DNA of 64,000 bases from Flammeovirgaceae bacterium UBA6059. GTDB lineage: Bacteria > Bacteroidota > Bacteroidia > Cytophagales > Cyclobacteriaceae. Every line of letters begins with the position of its first letter. Within the stretch, counting starts at the first letter, position 1. The position numbers were made by a program, and so were the translations under genes. The notes under the pieces were generated by a model. The model worked only from the letters and a program-made list of their open reading frames with translations. It had not been told where the DNA came from and did no database searches. Of this stretch, positions 8,239-16,875 are shown one piece after another. Location: positions 29,483-93,482 of the forward strand of contig DIYH01000036.1 in assembly GCA_002435755.1 (NCBI GenBank). The letters are read 5' to 3'.

Positions 8239-9519
8239 AAGCCAGTGGTTTACATAAGCGCCTTTAGGATCATAGCGTTCTGCCTGATTTGAGACATTGA
8301 AGTAGCGATCTTCTCTTGGGTCATTACCTACTCCCGCTACGTACTGCCAATTACCCCAGTTACTACAAGGGTCATAATCGATGAGCATACTCTCAAAGTA
8401 GCTCGCTCCCCAACGCCAATCAATCTCTAAGTCTTTTACCAGGTAGCTAGCAACATTCTGCCGGCCCCTGTTTGACATAAATCCGGTTTGTTTCAACTCG
8501 ATCATATTAGCATCCACAAATAATTGCCCCGTATTGCCATCCATCCAACTTTGAAAAGCAACCTGATCCTTCGAAGAGTAGAGGGCCTTGTTTTTGATAC
8601 CTTTTGCATAGAACAGCCTGTTACCATATTTTTTGGCTACAAAGCGGAAGTAGTCTCTCCAAATCAGCTCAAACACCAACCAGTAGGTAGAAGAGTTTTT
8701 TGTGATCTGGCGCTCATATCTTTTTACTTCATGGTAGATCTGCCTGGGAGATATACAACCAGCTGCTAGCCACGGAGAGAATTTTGAAGAATAATTTGCT
8801 CCCAGAAGGCCGTTTCGAGTGTTTTTATAAGAAGATAGATGCAGTCCATCCCAGAAATAGTCATTTATCCTATTCCAGGCCGACTTTTCTCCACCCTCAA
8901 AGCCTAATACCCCTCTTGTATCCTCAGCAAGAGCTTCCAAGCCTAATTCGGCTACAGTGGGTATCTTGCTAACCTCTATAGTTTCACACCTGGCTAATCT
9001 CAGCGAGTGCTCTGCCAAAGGTCTTACGCTAGATTCCTTTTCGACACCTTTTCGGAATAATGTGAAAATATCAGGGAGTTTGCTCATAGGGAAGGGTAGG
9101 TCTTCGAGATGATAGAGCGTGCTTTGCCAAACTTTCTCCATTCTTTTGTGCTTCTTCCAGAGTTCTTCTTCCAGACGTTCCTCAACATAAACCTCTTCTG
9201 ATGTAACCTCCTGGCTGGTCCATACACATTCTACATTGAGTTCATCAGCAAGCAGGCTGATCTGTTCAACAGGGTCACCACAGCGAATGATAAGCTGCCC
9301 TCCCAGTTCTTCTATACGCTTACCTAGCTCTTCAACAGCTTCGATGATAAACTGAGCACGATAGCTTCCGGTCTTAGGAAAACCGAGTTGAGTCCTTTCA
9401 AAACCTTTGGGATCAAAACAGTAAGCGGCATAGAGTTTTTCGTGAGCCGCAAATGCATTAGCTAATGTCACATTATCATTGATCCTTAAATCATTCCGAA
9501 ACCACACCAGTCCACTCAT
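8212..9519 (-). CDS. DASH-type cryptochrome/photolyase
   Basis: The 435-residue protein opens SGLVWFRNDLRINDNVTLAN, the start of the antenna Rossmann domain. The middle has DLPFPMSKLPDIFTLFRK, which is characteristic of DASH proteins. The FAD domain carries SKFSPWLAAGCISPRQI, FELIWRDYFRFVAKK, TGFMSNRGRQNVASYLVKDL and the GNWQYVAGVGNDPREDRYFN loop. DASH proteins bind MTHF and FAD and repair dimers mainly in single-stranded DNA or act as photoreceptors. Length and motifs are complete. It is transcribed toward the DUF2256 gene and follows the (6-4)-type photolyase homologue, 82 bases upstream. Confidence 0.93.
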   Translation of the reverse strand: MSGLVWFRNDLRINDNVTLANAFAAHEKLYAAYCFDPKGFERTQLGFPKTGSYRAQFIIEAVEELGKRIEELGGQLIIRCGDPVEQISLLADELNVECVWTSQEVTSEEVYVEERLEEELWKKHKRMEKVWQSTLYHLEDLPFPMSKLPDIFTLFRKGVEKESSVRPLAEHSLRLARCETIEVSKIPTVAELGLEALAEDTRGVLGFEGGEKSAWNRINDYFWDGLHLSSYKNTRNGLLGANYSSKFSPWLAAGCISPRQIYHEVKRYERQITKNSSTYWLVFELIWRDYFRFVAKKYGNRLFYAKGIKNKALYSSKDQVAFQSWMDGNTGQLFVDANMIELKQTGFMSNRGRQNVASYLVKDLEIDWRWGASYFESMLIDYDPCSNWGNWQYVAGVGNDPREDRYFNVSNQAERYDPKGAYVNHWLSGRTVGSI

Positions 9520-9601
9520 ATGTTCTCCATTTAGGAAGAGATGACCGAATGTTGATCAGAATTGTTAGATGGCAAACTTTCTTTTTCTGCCAATACGTCT
9601 A

Positions 9602-11104
9602 TTAGACTTCAGTTACTCGTTCGATGAATGACTCTGCGAGGGTGAAGATCCTATCTCTTTTTTGAGCGTCCATTTTGTCGAGCGTCCTCACCATCATCGA
9701 CATACGTTGGTTTTGAGCAAAGGTCTCACGATTTACATGGATAAACCTCCAGTATAGACCATTTACGGTATCAGGCCAATCTCCCAATTTACGGTAGTTG
9801 CTCATTTTCAAGATGTAATTAGAACCCCCGACGTAGGGTTTGGTAGCGAAAATGCCACCATCTGCAAATTGACTCATACCATAGACATTGGGCTCCATCA
9901 CCCAGTCCGCTGAATCGATATACATCTCCATAAACCATCGGTAGACTTGTTTTGGGTCAAGTTCACATAGCAACATCATGTTACCCAGGATCATCAGTCG
10001 TTCTATATGGTGCGTATATGCATATTTGTTTGCCTTGTGAATGCTGTCGTCGAGTGGTGGTATACCTGTCGTCCCTTCGTACCAGCAGGGTTTCATCTTG
10101 CGTTGGTGTCCGAAGTGATTACCCTTTAATTCGTCACCATAGTTATGATAAATACCTCTGACGAATTCTCGCCAACCTATAATTTGGCGGATGAACCCTT
10201 CAAGACTAGGGTAGTGGATAGCATACCTTTCTGCATAAGCCAAGGCTTTCACTACAACTTCATAGGGAGTAAGCAGTCCACAATTGAGATAGGGAGAAAG
10301 TACAGAATGAAATAGAAATACCCTCTTGTCATCAATTGCATCTTCATAGGGCCCGAAACGTTTAAATCGCTGTTCAAGGAACAGGTCCAAAGCTTTCAAT
10401 GCCTCTTGCCTTGTGGTAGCCCAATGAAAATTGGAAGTATCTCCCGGATGATCAATGAAAGCTTTCTCTACTATTTGGGCTACCACTAGCGTGTGTTGTG
10501 TTTTATCGAATTCCGGCATTTGAGGTATCTCGATTCCCTTTGGCAACTTCTTCCTGTTGTCTTCATCAAACGACCACTTGTCATTGAGCGGCTGACCATC
10601 TGGGGTAACCAATATCTCCAGACGTTTCCTTTGTCTTTGATAATAGGTACGCAGGAAGGGCCGCTTGACTTCTTGAAGGTACTTCTCGAAATCACCTTTG
10701 GTACTGATAAAGGCTGGTGAATCGACAACCGTCATAACTACCCCACACTCATGACAAAGGGACCTGATCATCTCATCAAAAAAGTGATCTTCTAGCTCAT
10801 AGGTCACCAGTTCTGTTATACCATATTCTGATAAGGCCGTGCTGAGTTTTCTTTTGTAGCTGGTTTGTGCTGTTTCATCTAATCGATGGTAAACCACCTT
10901 GTGCTCCTGTTTGATTTGCTCAGCATGTGATCGCATTGCTGATAAGAAGAGTACAAGCTTATGCTTGTGATACTTGAAGTGGGTGCACAAACCATAGTCC
11001 TCCGCCATAAAAAACAGGGTGGAATCGTCTGGCTGCAGAGCGCTGTGATCAGGAAAAAGACAGTGACCTGGGATAAGTGCGAGTTTGTTATATTGCTTAT
11101 TCAC
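9602..11104 (-). CDS. bacterial (6-4)-type photolyase (FeS-BCP/PhrB) homologue without Fe-S cysteines
   Basis: The 500 residues cover the whole family. An N-terminal domain begins KLALIPGHCLFPDH. The FAD domain includes FIRQIIGWREFVRGIY, YAYTHHIERLMILGN, and WVMEPNVYGMSQFADGG, followed by a TKPY-GG-NYI motif. PhrB-type proteins bind [4Fe-4S] through four Cys near residues 350, 438, 441 and 454. Here the first site reads GIPPLDD and the MSNYRKLGDWPDTVN loop (434-448), which normally holds a C-x2-C and a third Cys, has none and is shorter. The FAD and DNA-binding core looks intact, so it may still be a light-driven repair enzyme. It precedes the DASH gene on the same strand. Confidence 0.85.
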   Translation of the reverse strand: MNKQYNKLALIPGHCLFPDHSALQPDDSTLFFMAEDYGLCTHFKYHKHKLVLFLSAMRSHAEQIKQEHKVVYHRLDETAQTSYKRKLSTALSEYGITELVTYELEDHFFDEMIRSLCHECGVVMTVVDSPAFISTKGDFEKYLQEVKRPFLRTYYQRQRKRLEILVTPDGQPLNDKWSFDEDNRKKLPKGIEIPQMPEFDKTQHTLVVAQIVEKAFIDHPGDTSNFHWATTRQEALKALDLFLEQRFKRFGPYEDAIDDKRVFLFHSVLSPYLNCGLLTPYEVVVKALAYAERYAIHYPSLEGFIRQIIGWREFVRGIYHNYGDELKGNHFGHQRKMKPCWYEGTTGIPPLDDSIHKANKYAYTHHIERLMILGNMMLLCELDPKQVYRWFMEMYIDSADWVMEPNVYGMSQFADGGIFATKPYVGGSNYILKMSNYRKLGDWPDTVNGLYWRFIHVNRETFAQNQRMSMMVRTLDKMDAQKRDRIFTLAESFIERVTEV

Positions 11105-11186
11105 GAAACATGTTTTGGGAGCAACCAGAAGTTAGAGTGAGTAGTTTGAGATTGTTGAAGTTTTATTCTCACATATACGACAATCA

Positions 11187-12014
11187 ATGAAAATACTTGT
11201 CACAGGTAGCCAGGGGCATTTGGGAACAATGTTAAACCAATCGTTAAGCGTGAAACATGATGTGATCGGCCTAGACATGGTGACAGGTGAGATGACCGAT
11301 ATAGTCGCCGATCTAAGCACGATTGATCCTGGACATTTGCCCGATGTGGACCTTATCATGCATACTGCAGGTTTACATGCTCCTCATGTTGGCAAGTGTT
11401 CCGATAGCGAGTTTGTTGATACTAACATACATGGTACGCTTCGGCTATTGGAACATGCTTGTCAAAACAAAGCAAAACGCTTTGTTTTGACAAGCAGTAC
11501 TTCTGCTTTTGGCGATGCGCTGGTGAGTAATGGAGTGACATGGGTCGATGAGTCGTTGACTCCTAAGCCCAGGGATATTTATGATATTACCAAAATCGCA
11601 GCTGAGCAGTTATGCTTGGATTTTCATCGGCGATATGGCTTGCCGGTAACCTGTATTCGGGTTGGTCGGTTTTGGAACGAACCACTGCCTGACCGGTTCT
11701 TTTACCGTCTGTACCGTGGACTGGACGTGCGGGATGCTGTACAAGCCCATGTTCATTGTTTGAAACCAGATATTCCTGCAGCTGGTACCTATATCGTTTC
11801 CGCTCAGTCTCCGTTTACCAAAGCTGACCTACCGGAATTAGAGAAAGACCCTTGGTTAGTCATTGATCGCACCGTACCCGAATTAAAGGTAAAGTTCAAA
11901 AAGGAAGGTTGGAGTCTTCCCTCTATAATTGATCGCGTATACGATATAACCAAGGCAAAGAAGGAATTGGGATACCTACCCAAATATAACATAGCTTCCA
12001 TGCTAAAAGACTAG
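11187..12014 (+). CDS. NAD-dependent epimerase/dehydratase (extended SDR)
   Basis: The protein is 275 residues. The N-terminal Rossmann motif is ILVTGSQGHLGTML (GxxGxxG). MHTAGLHAP resembles the NAD-contacting H-x-A-A segment, TSSTSAFG provides the catalytic Ser/Thr, and YDITK the catalytic Tyr and Lys. The C-terminal part (ELKVKFKKEG, DITKAKKELGYLPKYN) is typical of UDP-sugar epimerases, where the last motif is the usual end of the domain. The family acts on nucleotide sugars, but the substrate is not visible. It diverges from the photolyase genes with 82 bases between them. The coding sequence contains an unusually strong hairpin near codon 100. Confidence 0.87.
   Translation: MKILVTGSQGHLGTMLNQSLSVKHDVIGLDMVTGEMTDIVADLSTIDPGHLPDVDLIMHTAGLHAPHVGKCSDSEFVDTNIHGTLRLLEHACQNKAKRFVLTSSTSAFGDALVSNGVTWVDESLTPKPRDIYDITKIAAEQLCLDFHRRYGLPVTCIRVGRFWNEPLPDRFFYRLYRGLDVRDAVQAHVHCLKPDIPAAGTYIVSAQSPFTKADLPELEKDPWLVIDRTVPELKVKFKKEGWSLPSIIDRVYDITKAKKELGYLPKYNIASMLKD
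11456..11496 (+). repeat. perfect inverted repeat inside the epimerase gene
   Basis: The 18-base arm 11456-11473 (TGCTTGTCAAAACAAAGC) is followed by a 5-base spacer and by its exact reverse complement at 11479-11496. The hairpin lies wholly in coding sequence (the stretch encoding ACQNKAKRFVLTSS). A T-rich right arm is present but no T-run follows the stem. Confidence 0.9.
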
Positions 12015-12030
12015 CAACGCCTGGGTGAAA

Positions 12031-12069
12031 ATAGGGAAGCCAGGTAGCTTATGCTACTTGGCTTCCTAT
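12031..12069. terminator. long hairpin between convergent genes
   Basis: ATAGGGAAGCCAGGTAGC pairs with GCTACTTGGCTTCCTAT across a 4-base loop (TTAT), with one bulged G and one G-T wobble. It sits 17 bases after the epimerase stop and about 30 bases from the stop of the opposing repeat lipoprotein gene, so it probably ends both transcripts. T-runs are weak on either side. Confidence 0.6.
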
Positions 12070-12101
12070 ATTGATGCATAACGTCCTTACAATCTCAACG
12101 A

Positions 12102-14183
12102 CTATTGTCTTGTCACAGTGATCGAGTTAGACAGACCAAAGAAGCCTTCCAGGTTGTCGGTGTTCATCCCCATTTCCAGACCGACTATACCATCTTCATA
12201 AGTCAAGTGCCAAATAAAACATACACCTACACCTGCTCCGTCAAAGTCCACACCTTCTACTGCTTCCAAAGTTGGGGGTAGACCAAGGATATTGCCCATA
12301 TCATCTGTGATAACATATGTAGAGTTAGTACCTGTGACGTCAGTGTCGTCCAGCAGGATACCACTTACCATATCAGGAGTACCATCTACTGTAATCGTGA
12401 ATGGACCGCCTGACAATGTACCGGCATTCAAACCGATTCTATTTACAGTAATGGAGTTAGACAAGCCGAAGAAACCATCCAGATCGGCGGTGTTCATTCC
12501 CATTTCCAGTCCTGTCAGACCATCTTCATAAGTAATATGCCATACAAGACAAACACCTACGCCAGCACCATCAAAGTCTACACCTTCTACAGCTTCCAAT
12601 GTTGGTGGCAAACCGAGGATGTTGCCCATGTCATCGGTGATCACAAAACCAGAGTTGGTGCCTGTGTTATTCGTATCGTCAAGGGTGATGCCGCTGATCA
12701 TATCAGGAGTACCATCTACTGTAATTGTGAATGGACCTCCGGCTAGTGTACCTGCATTAAGGCCCACTCTGTTGACAGTAACAGAGTTGGAAAGAGCAAA
12801 GAGACCGTCAAGATCAGCGGTGTTCATTCCCATTTCCAGTCCTGTCAGACCATCTTCATATGTGATATGCCAGACAAGACACACACCTACACCTGCACCG
12901 TCAAAGTCTACACCTTCTACAGCTTCCAGTGTTGGTGGCAAACCAAGAATATTACCCATATCATCAGTGATCACAAAGCCAGTGTTAGTGCCACTGCTGT
13001 TTGTATCGTCCAGCGTGATGCCGCTGATCATATCAGGAGTACCATCTACTGTGATTGTGAACGGACCACCAGATAATGTACCCGCATTCAAAGGGGCAAT
13101 TCTATTCACTTCTACAGAGTTTGAAAGTGCGAAGATACCATCCAGATCGTCAGTGTTCATTCCCATTTCCAGGCCAGTAAGGCCATCTTCGTACGTAATG
13201 TGCCATACAAAACAAACACCTACACCTGCACCATCAAAATCTACACCTTCTACGGCTTCCAAGGTTGGTGGTAAACCAAGAATATTACCCATATCGTCGG
13301 TGATCACAAAACCAGAGTTAGTACCAGTACTGTTAGCAGCATCAAGTGCAACGCCGCTGATCATATCGGGAGTGCCATCTACCGTAATAGTGAACGGGCC
13401 ACCCGATAATGTACCTGCATTCAGAGGAGCTATTCTGTTTACTTCGATTGAGTTAGATAGTACAAATGTTCCGGATAAGTCGCTGACATTCGCATCCGCT
13501 TCAAGGCCTGTTAGTCCATCCTCATACCTGATGTTCCATATAAAACAAACGCCTACGCCTGCACCATCAAAATCAACTCCTTCGACTGCATCGAGAGTAG
13601 GAGGTAGTCCTAGTATTGTTCCTGCATCATCAGTAATGACAAAACTAGAGTTGCTTCCGGTGGCATTAGATTCATCAATGGTGATACCACTTACCATATC
13701 GGCAGTACCATCCACAACGATGGTAAACGGACCACCAGTAAGTACAGCTCCTATGAGTGTAACATCAGCTCTGGTTACTTGAATAGAGTTAGACAAAGCG
13801 AAACTGCCATCAAGACCGCTTGTGTTCGCACCTACTTCAAGACCTGTCAATCCATCCTCATAACGCATGTACCAGATGAAACAAATCCCTACTCCAGCAG
13901 CATCAAAGTCAACATCCTCAACCGCGTCGAGTGTTGGGGGAAGACCAAGAATGTTTCCAGCATCATCGGTGATCACCCAGGTGCTGTTGGCACCTACGGC
14001 ATCAGAATCATCAAGTGAAATACCGCTCACCATGTCAGGTGTGCCATCTACTACTATTTCAAAAGGTCCACCTGAGATCGTACCAGCATTGGGTTCGACA
14101 GGAGTAACATCGTCATCATCTCCACAACTGGTCAGCATGACTGCCATCGCAAAGAGGGTCAACAAAAGGTTAATTTTTTTCAT
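12102..14183 (-). CDS. lipoprotein with six tandem ~111-residue repeats
   Basis: I start at the ATG at 14183 because MKKINLLLTLFAMAVMLTSC is a clean lipoprotein leader; an upstream TTG would add ten residues before it. After GDDDD come six repeats with GGPF motifs spaced 112, 111, 111, 110 and 110 residues. Each repeat holds a VDGTPDM-SGI strand, a VITDD-GNILGLPPTLEAVEG segment, a single Cys in GVGVCFIWHITYEDG and a closing LSNSI-V-R strand. Repeats 3 to 6 are nearly identical, repeats 1 and 2 more diverged. No enzyme motif is present; it is probably an envelope or surface scaffold. Similar repeats occur in other secreted Bacteroidota proteins. Confidence 0.88.
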   Translation of the reverse strand: MKKINLLLTLFAMAVMLTSCGDDDDVTPVEPNAGTISGGPFEIVVDGTPDMVSGISLDDSDAVGANSTWVITDDAGNILGLPPTLDAVEDVDFDAAGVGICFIWYMRYEDGLTGLEVGANTSGLDGSFALSNSIQVTRADVTLIGAVLTGGPFTIVVDGTADMVSGITIDESNATGSNSSFVITDDAGTILGLPPTLDAVEGVDFDGAGVGVCFIWNIRYEDGLTGLEADANVSDLSGTFVLSNSIEVNRIAPLNAGTLSGGPFTITVDGTPDMISGVALDAANSTGTNSGFVITDDMGNILGLPPTLEAVEGVDFDGAGVGVCFVWHITYEDGLTGLEMGMNTDDLDGIFALSNSVEVNRIAPLNAGTLSGGPFTITVDGTPDMISGITLDDTNSSGTNTGFVITDDMGNILGLPPTLEAVEGVDFDGAGVGVCLVWHITYEDGLTGLEMGMNTADLDGLFALSNSVTVNRVGLNAGTLAGGPFTITVDGTPDMISGITLDDTNNTGTNSGFVITDDMGNILGLPPTLEAVEGVDFDGAGVGVCLVWHITYEDGLTGLEMGMNTADLDGFFGLSNSITVNRIGLNAGTLSGGPFTITVDGTPDMVSGILLDDTDVTGTNSTYVITDDMGNILGLPPTLEAVEGVDFDGAGVGVCFIWHLTYEDGIVGLEMGMNTDNLEGFFGLSNSITVTRQ
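12105..14090 (-). repeat. six coding tandem repeats (~330 bp each)
   Basis: Six in-frame copies of a unit of 330-336 bp make up nearly the whole lipoprotein gene. Units 3-6 share long identical amino-acid blocks, such as GFVITDDMGNILGLPPTLEA and GVGVC, so they arose by recent duplication or gene conversion. The regularity also keeps an antisense frame open over 12619-13782, which I regard as an artefact. Confidence 0.9.
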
Positions 14184-14646
14184 GTCGTCTTTTAATTGTT
14201 TTGTTATGGGCAAATCAACGGTCGGGTTGTTGCCAGACGATCACGGATGTTTAACATTTTCATCCCGGTCAGGAAGGCGACAAATGGCTTTGAGAGCTTA
14301 GAAATACACTTTTTGGATCCAATGGTGATCGGGAACTAACGAGTTTATCACGTGCCAAGGTCAGCTGTGATATTTTTGTGATGAAAGCAAGGACCGATAG
14401 GCTCAACCATCAGACAGTCATTCGTTTAAAAACCTAAATACTCACTTCGAATCTAATTCTAGAAGTGACACCTCATAAAAGTCATCTCCACCTGATTCAG
14501 GAATAACATACTTTTCGATCATTGAACAAAGCTCTTGATCTAAATCCTGCAACAAGTCGAAAAGAATGTTCTTGTAGACAGTCGTCTTTTACAGACATTT
14601 CTTTTTGGTAAGATTAATGAGACACTGGAGTACATCATTAGATGGG
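14184..14646. other. intergenic region with a possible decayed C-terminal fragment
   Basis: No intact gene is seen in these 463 bases. On the minus strand, 14588-14442 is open and ends in TGA, encoding NILFDLLQDLDQELCSMIEK followed by YVIPESGGDDFYEVSLLELD. It has protein-like composition but no start: a stop lies directly upstream at 14589-14591. It may be the tail of a lost gene. The rest should hold the promoter of the repeat lipoprotein. Confidence 0.3.
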
Positions 14647-16140
14647 TCACCCGGCGTAAGCAGGTAGCGAAAACTGAAAAGTGGTGCCTTTTTCCGGTAG
14701 GCTGATGACCCTAATGGTAGTGCTATGGATCTCCATGATCTTCTTGACGATAGCTAATCCAAGTCCTGCGCCCTGGTCCTCCTTACGGCTGGTACTGGAT
14801 TTCTTATAACGTTCGAAAATGAAAGACTGCTCATCCACAGGAATACCGGGTCCTGTATCTTTTATTGATACTTCTACTGAGTTTTTGGAGGTCTGGGCAG
14901 TGATTGCTACATGACCGTTCTCCGGAGTATACCTCAAGGCATTGTCCATGAGGTTCTGAATAGCACGCTCCACGAGACTTATATCAGCAAAGACCAGTGG
15001 AGTATTGGGTGCGATCTCGACATTAAGACTCACCTTTTGTTTGTCAGCGATAATTTTGTATTTGCGCTGTACGTCAGCAGCCAATTCCCCGATGTGAAAT
15101 GGCTCACACTCAGGCTCTATTTGTTGGGCCTCCAACTTGGAAAACTCGAACAGCTGCGCAACAAGCTTTGTGAGTTTTTCCAGACTCTTGCTGACAATAG
15201 AAAGGTAGTTTTCGCGCTCTTCGGCGGAGAGCTTATCTTGCTTTATCTGCATGGTCTCGATATAGCCTTTCATAATGGCTAGCGGAGTTCGCAGATCATG
15301 ACTCACGTTAGCAGTCAGCTCTTTTCTAAGCTTTTCGACGGACTTGAGTTCTTCGATATTATTGCTGATGGTCTCTGCCATTTCATTGAAGGTGACCGCC
15401 AGTGTGCTCATATCAGAACTTTCAGCATTAGCTATACGTGCCTTATAATCACCTTCTTTAAAGCGCTTTACCTGGGTTATGATCTCTCTTAAGTTTTTTG
15501 TCAATGCAATAATGGATAACGCACCCAACAGCACTGAAATGACAATGGTAAGTAATGTAGCACCACCTCCCAACTGGAAAAAGTAACTAGCTACAAGGCT
15601 TTTATTGACGCTCTCATAAGCTTGTCCTGCAAGAATGATATAGATATATCCTTCATTACCATTAATGTTGAATGACGCAGCAGAGAAGATGTTTTGGTTG
15701 TCTCGGTCGCGAGGATCATCCCCAAGTATGTACTGCTCGCCATTGCTGGCAATAAATTGCTTGATTGGTTCTAAGCTGACCCGCTCGAGTGGTTTTCCCT
15801 TATCAGAATGATCAAGGACGACAGAATACAGAATTTGCCCGCCAGGGTCCAAAAGATAAACCTCGATGAACCTGTTAACTGCCATCATATCGTGCATCAA
15901 ATCACCGAACAAAGGTTTGTTTGGGGTGCCATCTTCAAGGAAGGGAGATTCATTCTGGAACTTCTCCAGGATGACGTGGTTGGCTACATCACGATTGAGA
16001 AGTTGAGAAGCTTCCAGGAAATAGTTATTAGTGAAGTAGATGGTAATCATCACATAAGCAAGCCCTGCCAGCACCATAATAGCGCCAACCGCCACGATGA
16101 TCTTAGTCGTAAATTTTCGTGAGATAGAGTCGTTGGTCAT
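14647..16140 (-). CDS. HAMP-containing sensor histidine kinase
   Basis: The protein has 497 residues. Membrane segments at about 12-35 and 189-213 frame a periplasmic sensor domain of about 150 residues. A HAMP domain follows (about 214-265), then the H-box with His281 (ANVSHDLRTPLAIMKGY), and an ATPase domain with N-box NLMDNALRYTPENG and G-boxes DTGPGI and GAGLGLAIVKKIM. The sensor domain (VYLLDPGGQILYSVV) looks PAS/CACHE-like but I could not assign a ligand. The cognate response regulator lies 21 bases upstream, so the pair forms an operon acting on envelope or nutrient signals. Confidence 0.95.
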   Translation of the reverse strand: MTNDSISRKFTTKIIVAVGAIMVLAGLAYVMITIYFTNNYFLEASQLLNRDVANHVILEKFQNESPFLEDGTPNKPLFGDLMHDMMAVNRFIEVYLLDPGGQILYSVVLDHSDKGKPLERVSLEPIKQFIASNGEQYILGDDPRDRDNQNIFSAASFNINGNEGYIYIILAGQAYESVNKSLVASYFFQLGGGATLLTIVISVLLGALSIIALTKNLREIITQVKRFKEGDYKARIANAESSDMSTLAVTFNEMAETISNNIEELKSVEKLRKELTANVSHDLRTPLAIMKGYIETMQIKQDKLSAEERENYLSIVSKSLEKLTKLVAQLFEFSKLEAQQIEPECEPFHIGELAADVQRKYKIIADKQKVSLNVEIAPNTPLVFADISLVERAIQNLMDNALRYTPENGHVAITAQTSKNSVEVSIKDTGPGIPVDEQSFIFERYKKSSTSRKEDQGAGLGLAIVKKIMEIHSTTIRVISLPEKGTTFQFSLPAYAG

Positions 16141-16161
16141 AGCAGTATTGTCTAGTAGAAC

Positions 16162-16875
16162 TTAGCTAGCCGATTCCAGTTCTTCGTTGAACTGATAACC
16201 GACACCCCAGGTAGTCAGGATAAATTTTGGGTTGGTCATATCAGGTTCGATTTTTTGTCTGAGCCTGTTGATATGAGAATTAACTGTATGCTCATAGCCT
16301 TCAAAATCATAACCCCAAATCAGATTGAGCAACCTTGAACGATCATAGCTTCGTCCCGGGTTTGACGCCAGCAACACGAGCAGTTCAAACTCTTTAGGAG
16401 ATAGTGTCACCTTTTCTTCATCAAGCAGTACCTTACGTTTATCTATGTCTATGGTCAGATTGTCAAAGACGAGTATAGACTGATTGTTATCCGTAAGGCT
16501 CTGTTCAATCATTTTAGTACGGCGAAAAATAGCCTTCACACGAGCGATGAATTCCCTTACGCTGAAAGGTTTTGTCATATAGTCATCAGCACCAAGCTCA
16601 AGTCCCAACACCCTGTCTATTTCTTCTGCTTTGGCGGTGAGCATAAGTATGGGAGTAGTGATGTCTTTGGATCTGAGGACTCTGCAGACCTCTATGCCGT
16701 CCATACCTGGTAGCATAATGTCAAGAATGATCAGATCATAGCTATTTTTCAGTGCCTCATCAAGTCCGTCCTTGCCGTTGCGATTGGACCGTACTTCGCA
16801 TTCCAGATCTTGCAGATGAATGATCAGGAGTTGTACTATATCCGGATCATCTTCTATGATTAAGACTTTCTTCAT
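16162..16875 (-). CDS. OmpR/PhoB-family response regulator
   Basis: The 237-residue protein has a receiver domain (1-120) with the acidic pair Asp9/Asp10, the phospho-acceptor Asp52 in LIILDIMLPGMDG, a Thr in LTAK, and Lys102 in YMTKPF. A winged-helix DNA-binding domain follows (about 135-230), with LSPKEFELLVLLASNPGRSY and HTVNSHINRLRQKIE as recognition-helix hallmarks and a YQF ending. It should be phosphorylated by the kinase encoded just downstream and then bind promoters. Its own targets are not visible here. Confidence 0.96.
   Translation of the reverse strand: MKKVLIIEDDPDIVQLLIIHLQDLECEVRSNRNGKDGLDEALKNSYDLIILDIMLPGMDGIEVCRVLRSKDITTPILMLTAKAEEIDRVLGLELGADDYMTKPFSVREFIARVKAIFRRTKMIEQSLTDNNQSILVFDNLTIDIDKRKVLLDEEKVTLSPKEFELLVLLASNPGRSYDRSRLLNLIWGYDFEGYEHTVNSHINRLRQKIEPDMTNPKFILTTWGVGYQFNEELESAS

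Noticed and set aside
12619..13782. A 387-codon open frame on the plus strand, opposite the repeat lipoprotein gene
   Set aside because: It is the complement of the tandem repeats. It carries the same period, a Pro/Ser/Thr-rich translation and no family match, while the minus strand encodes a clean lipoprotein leader and well-formed repeats.
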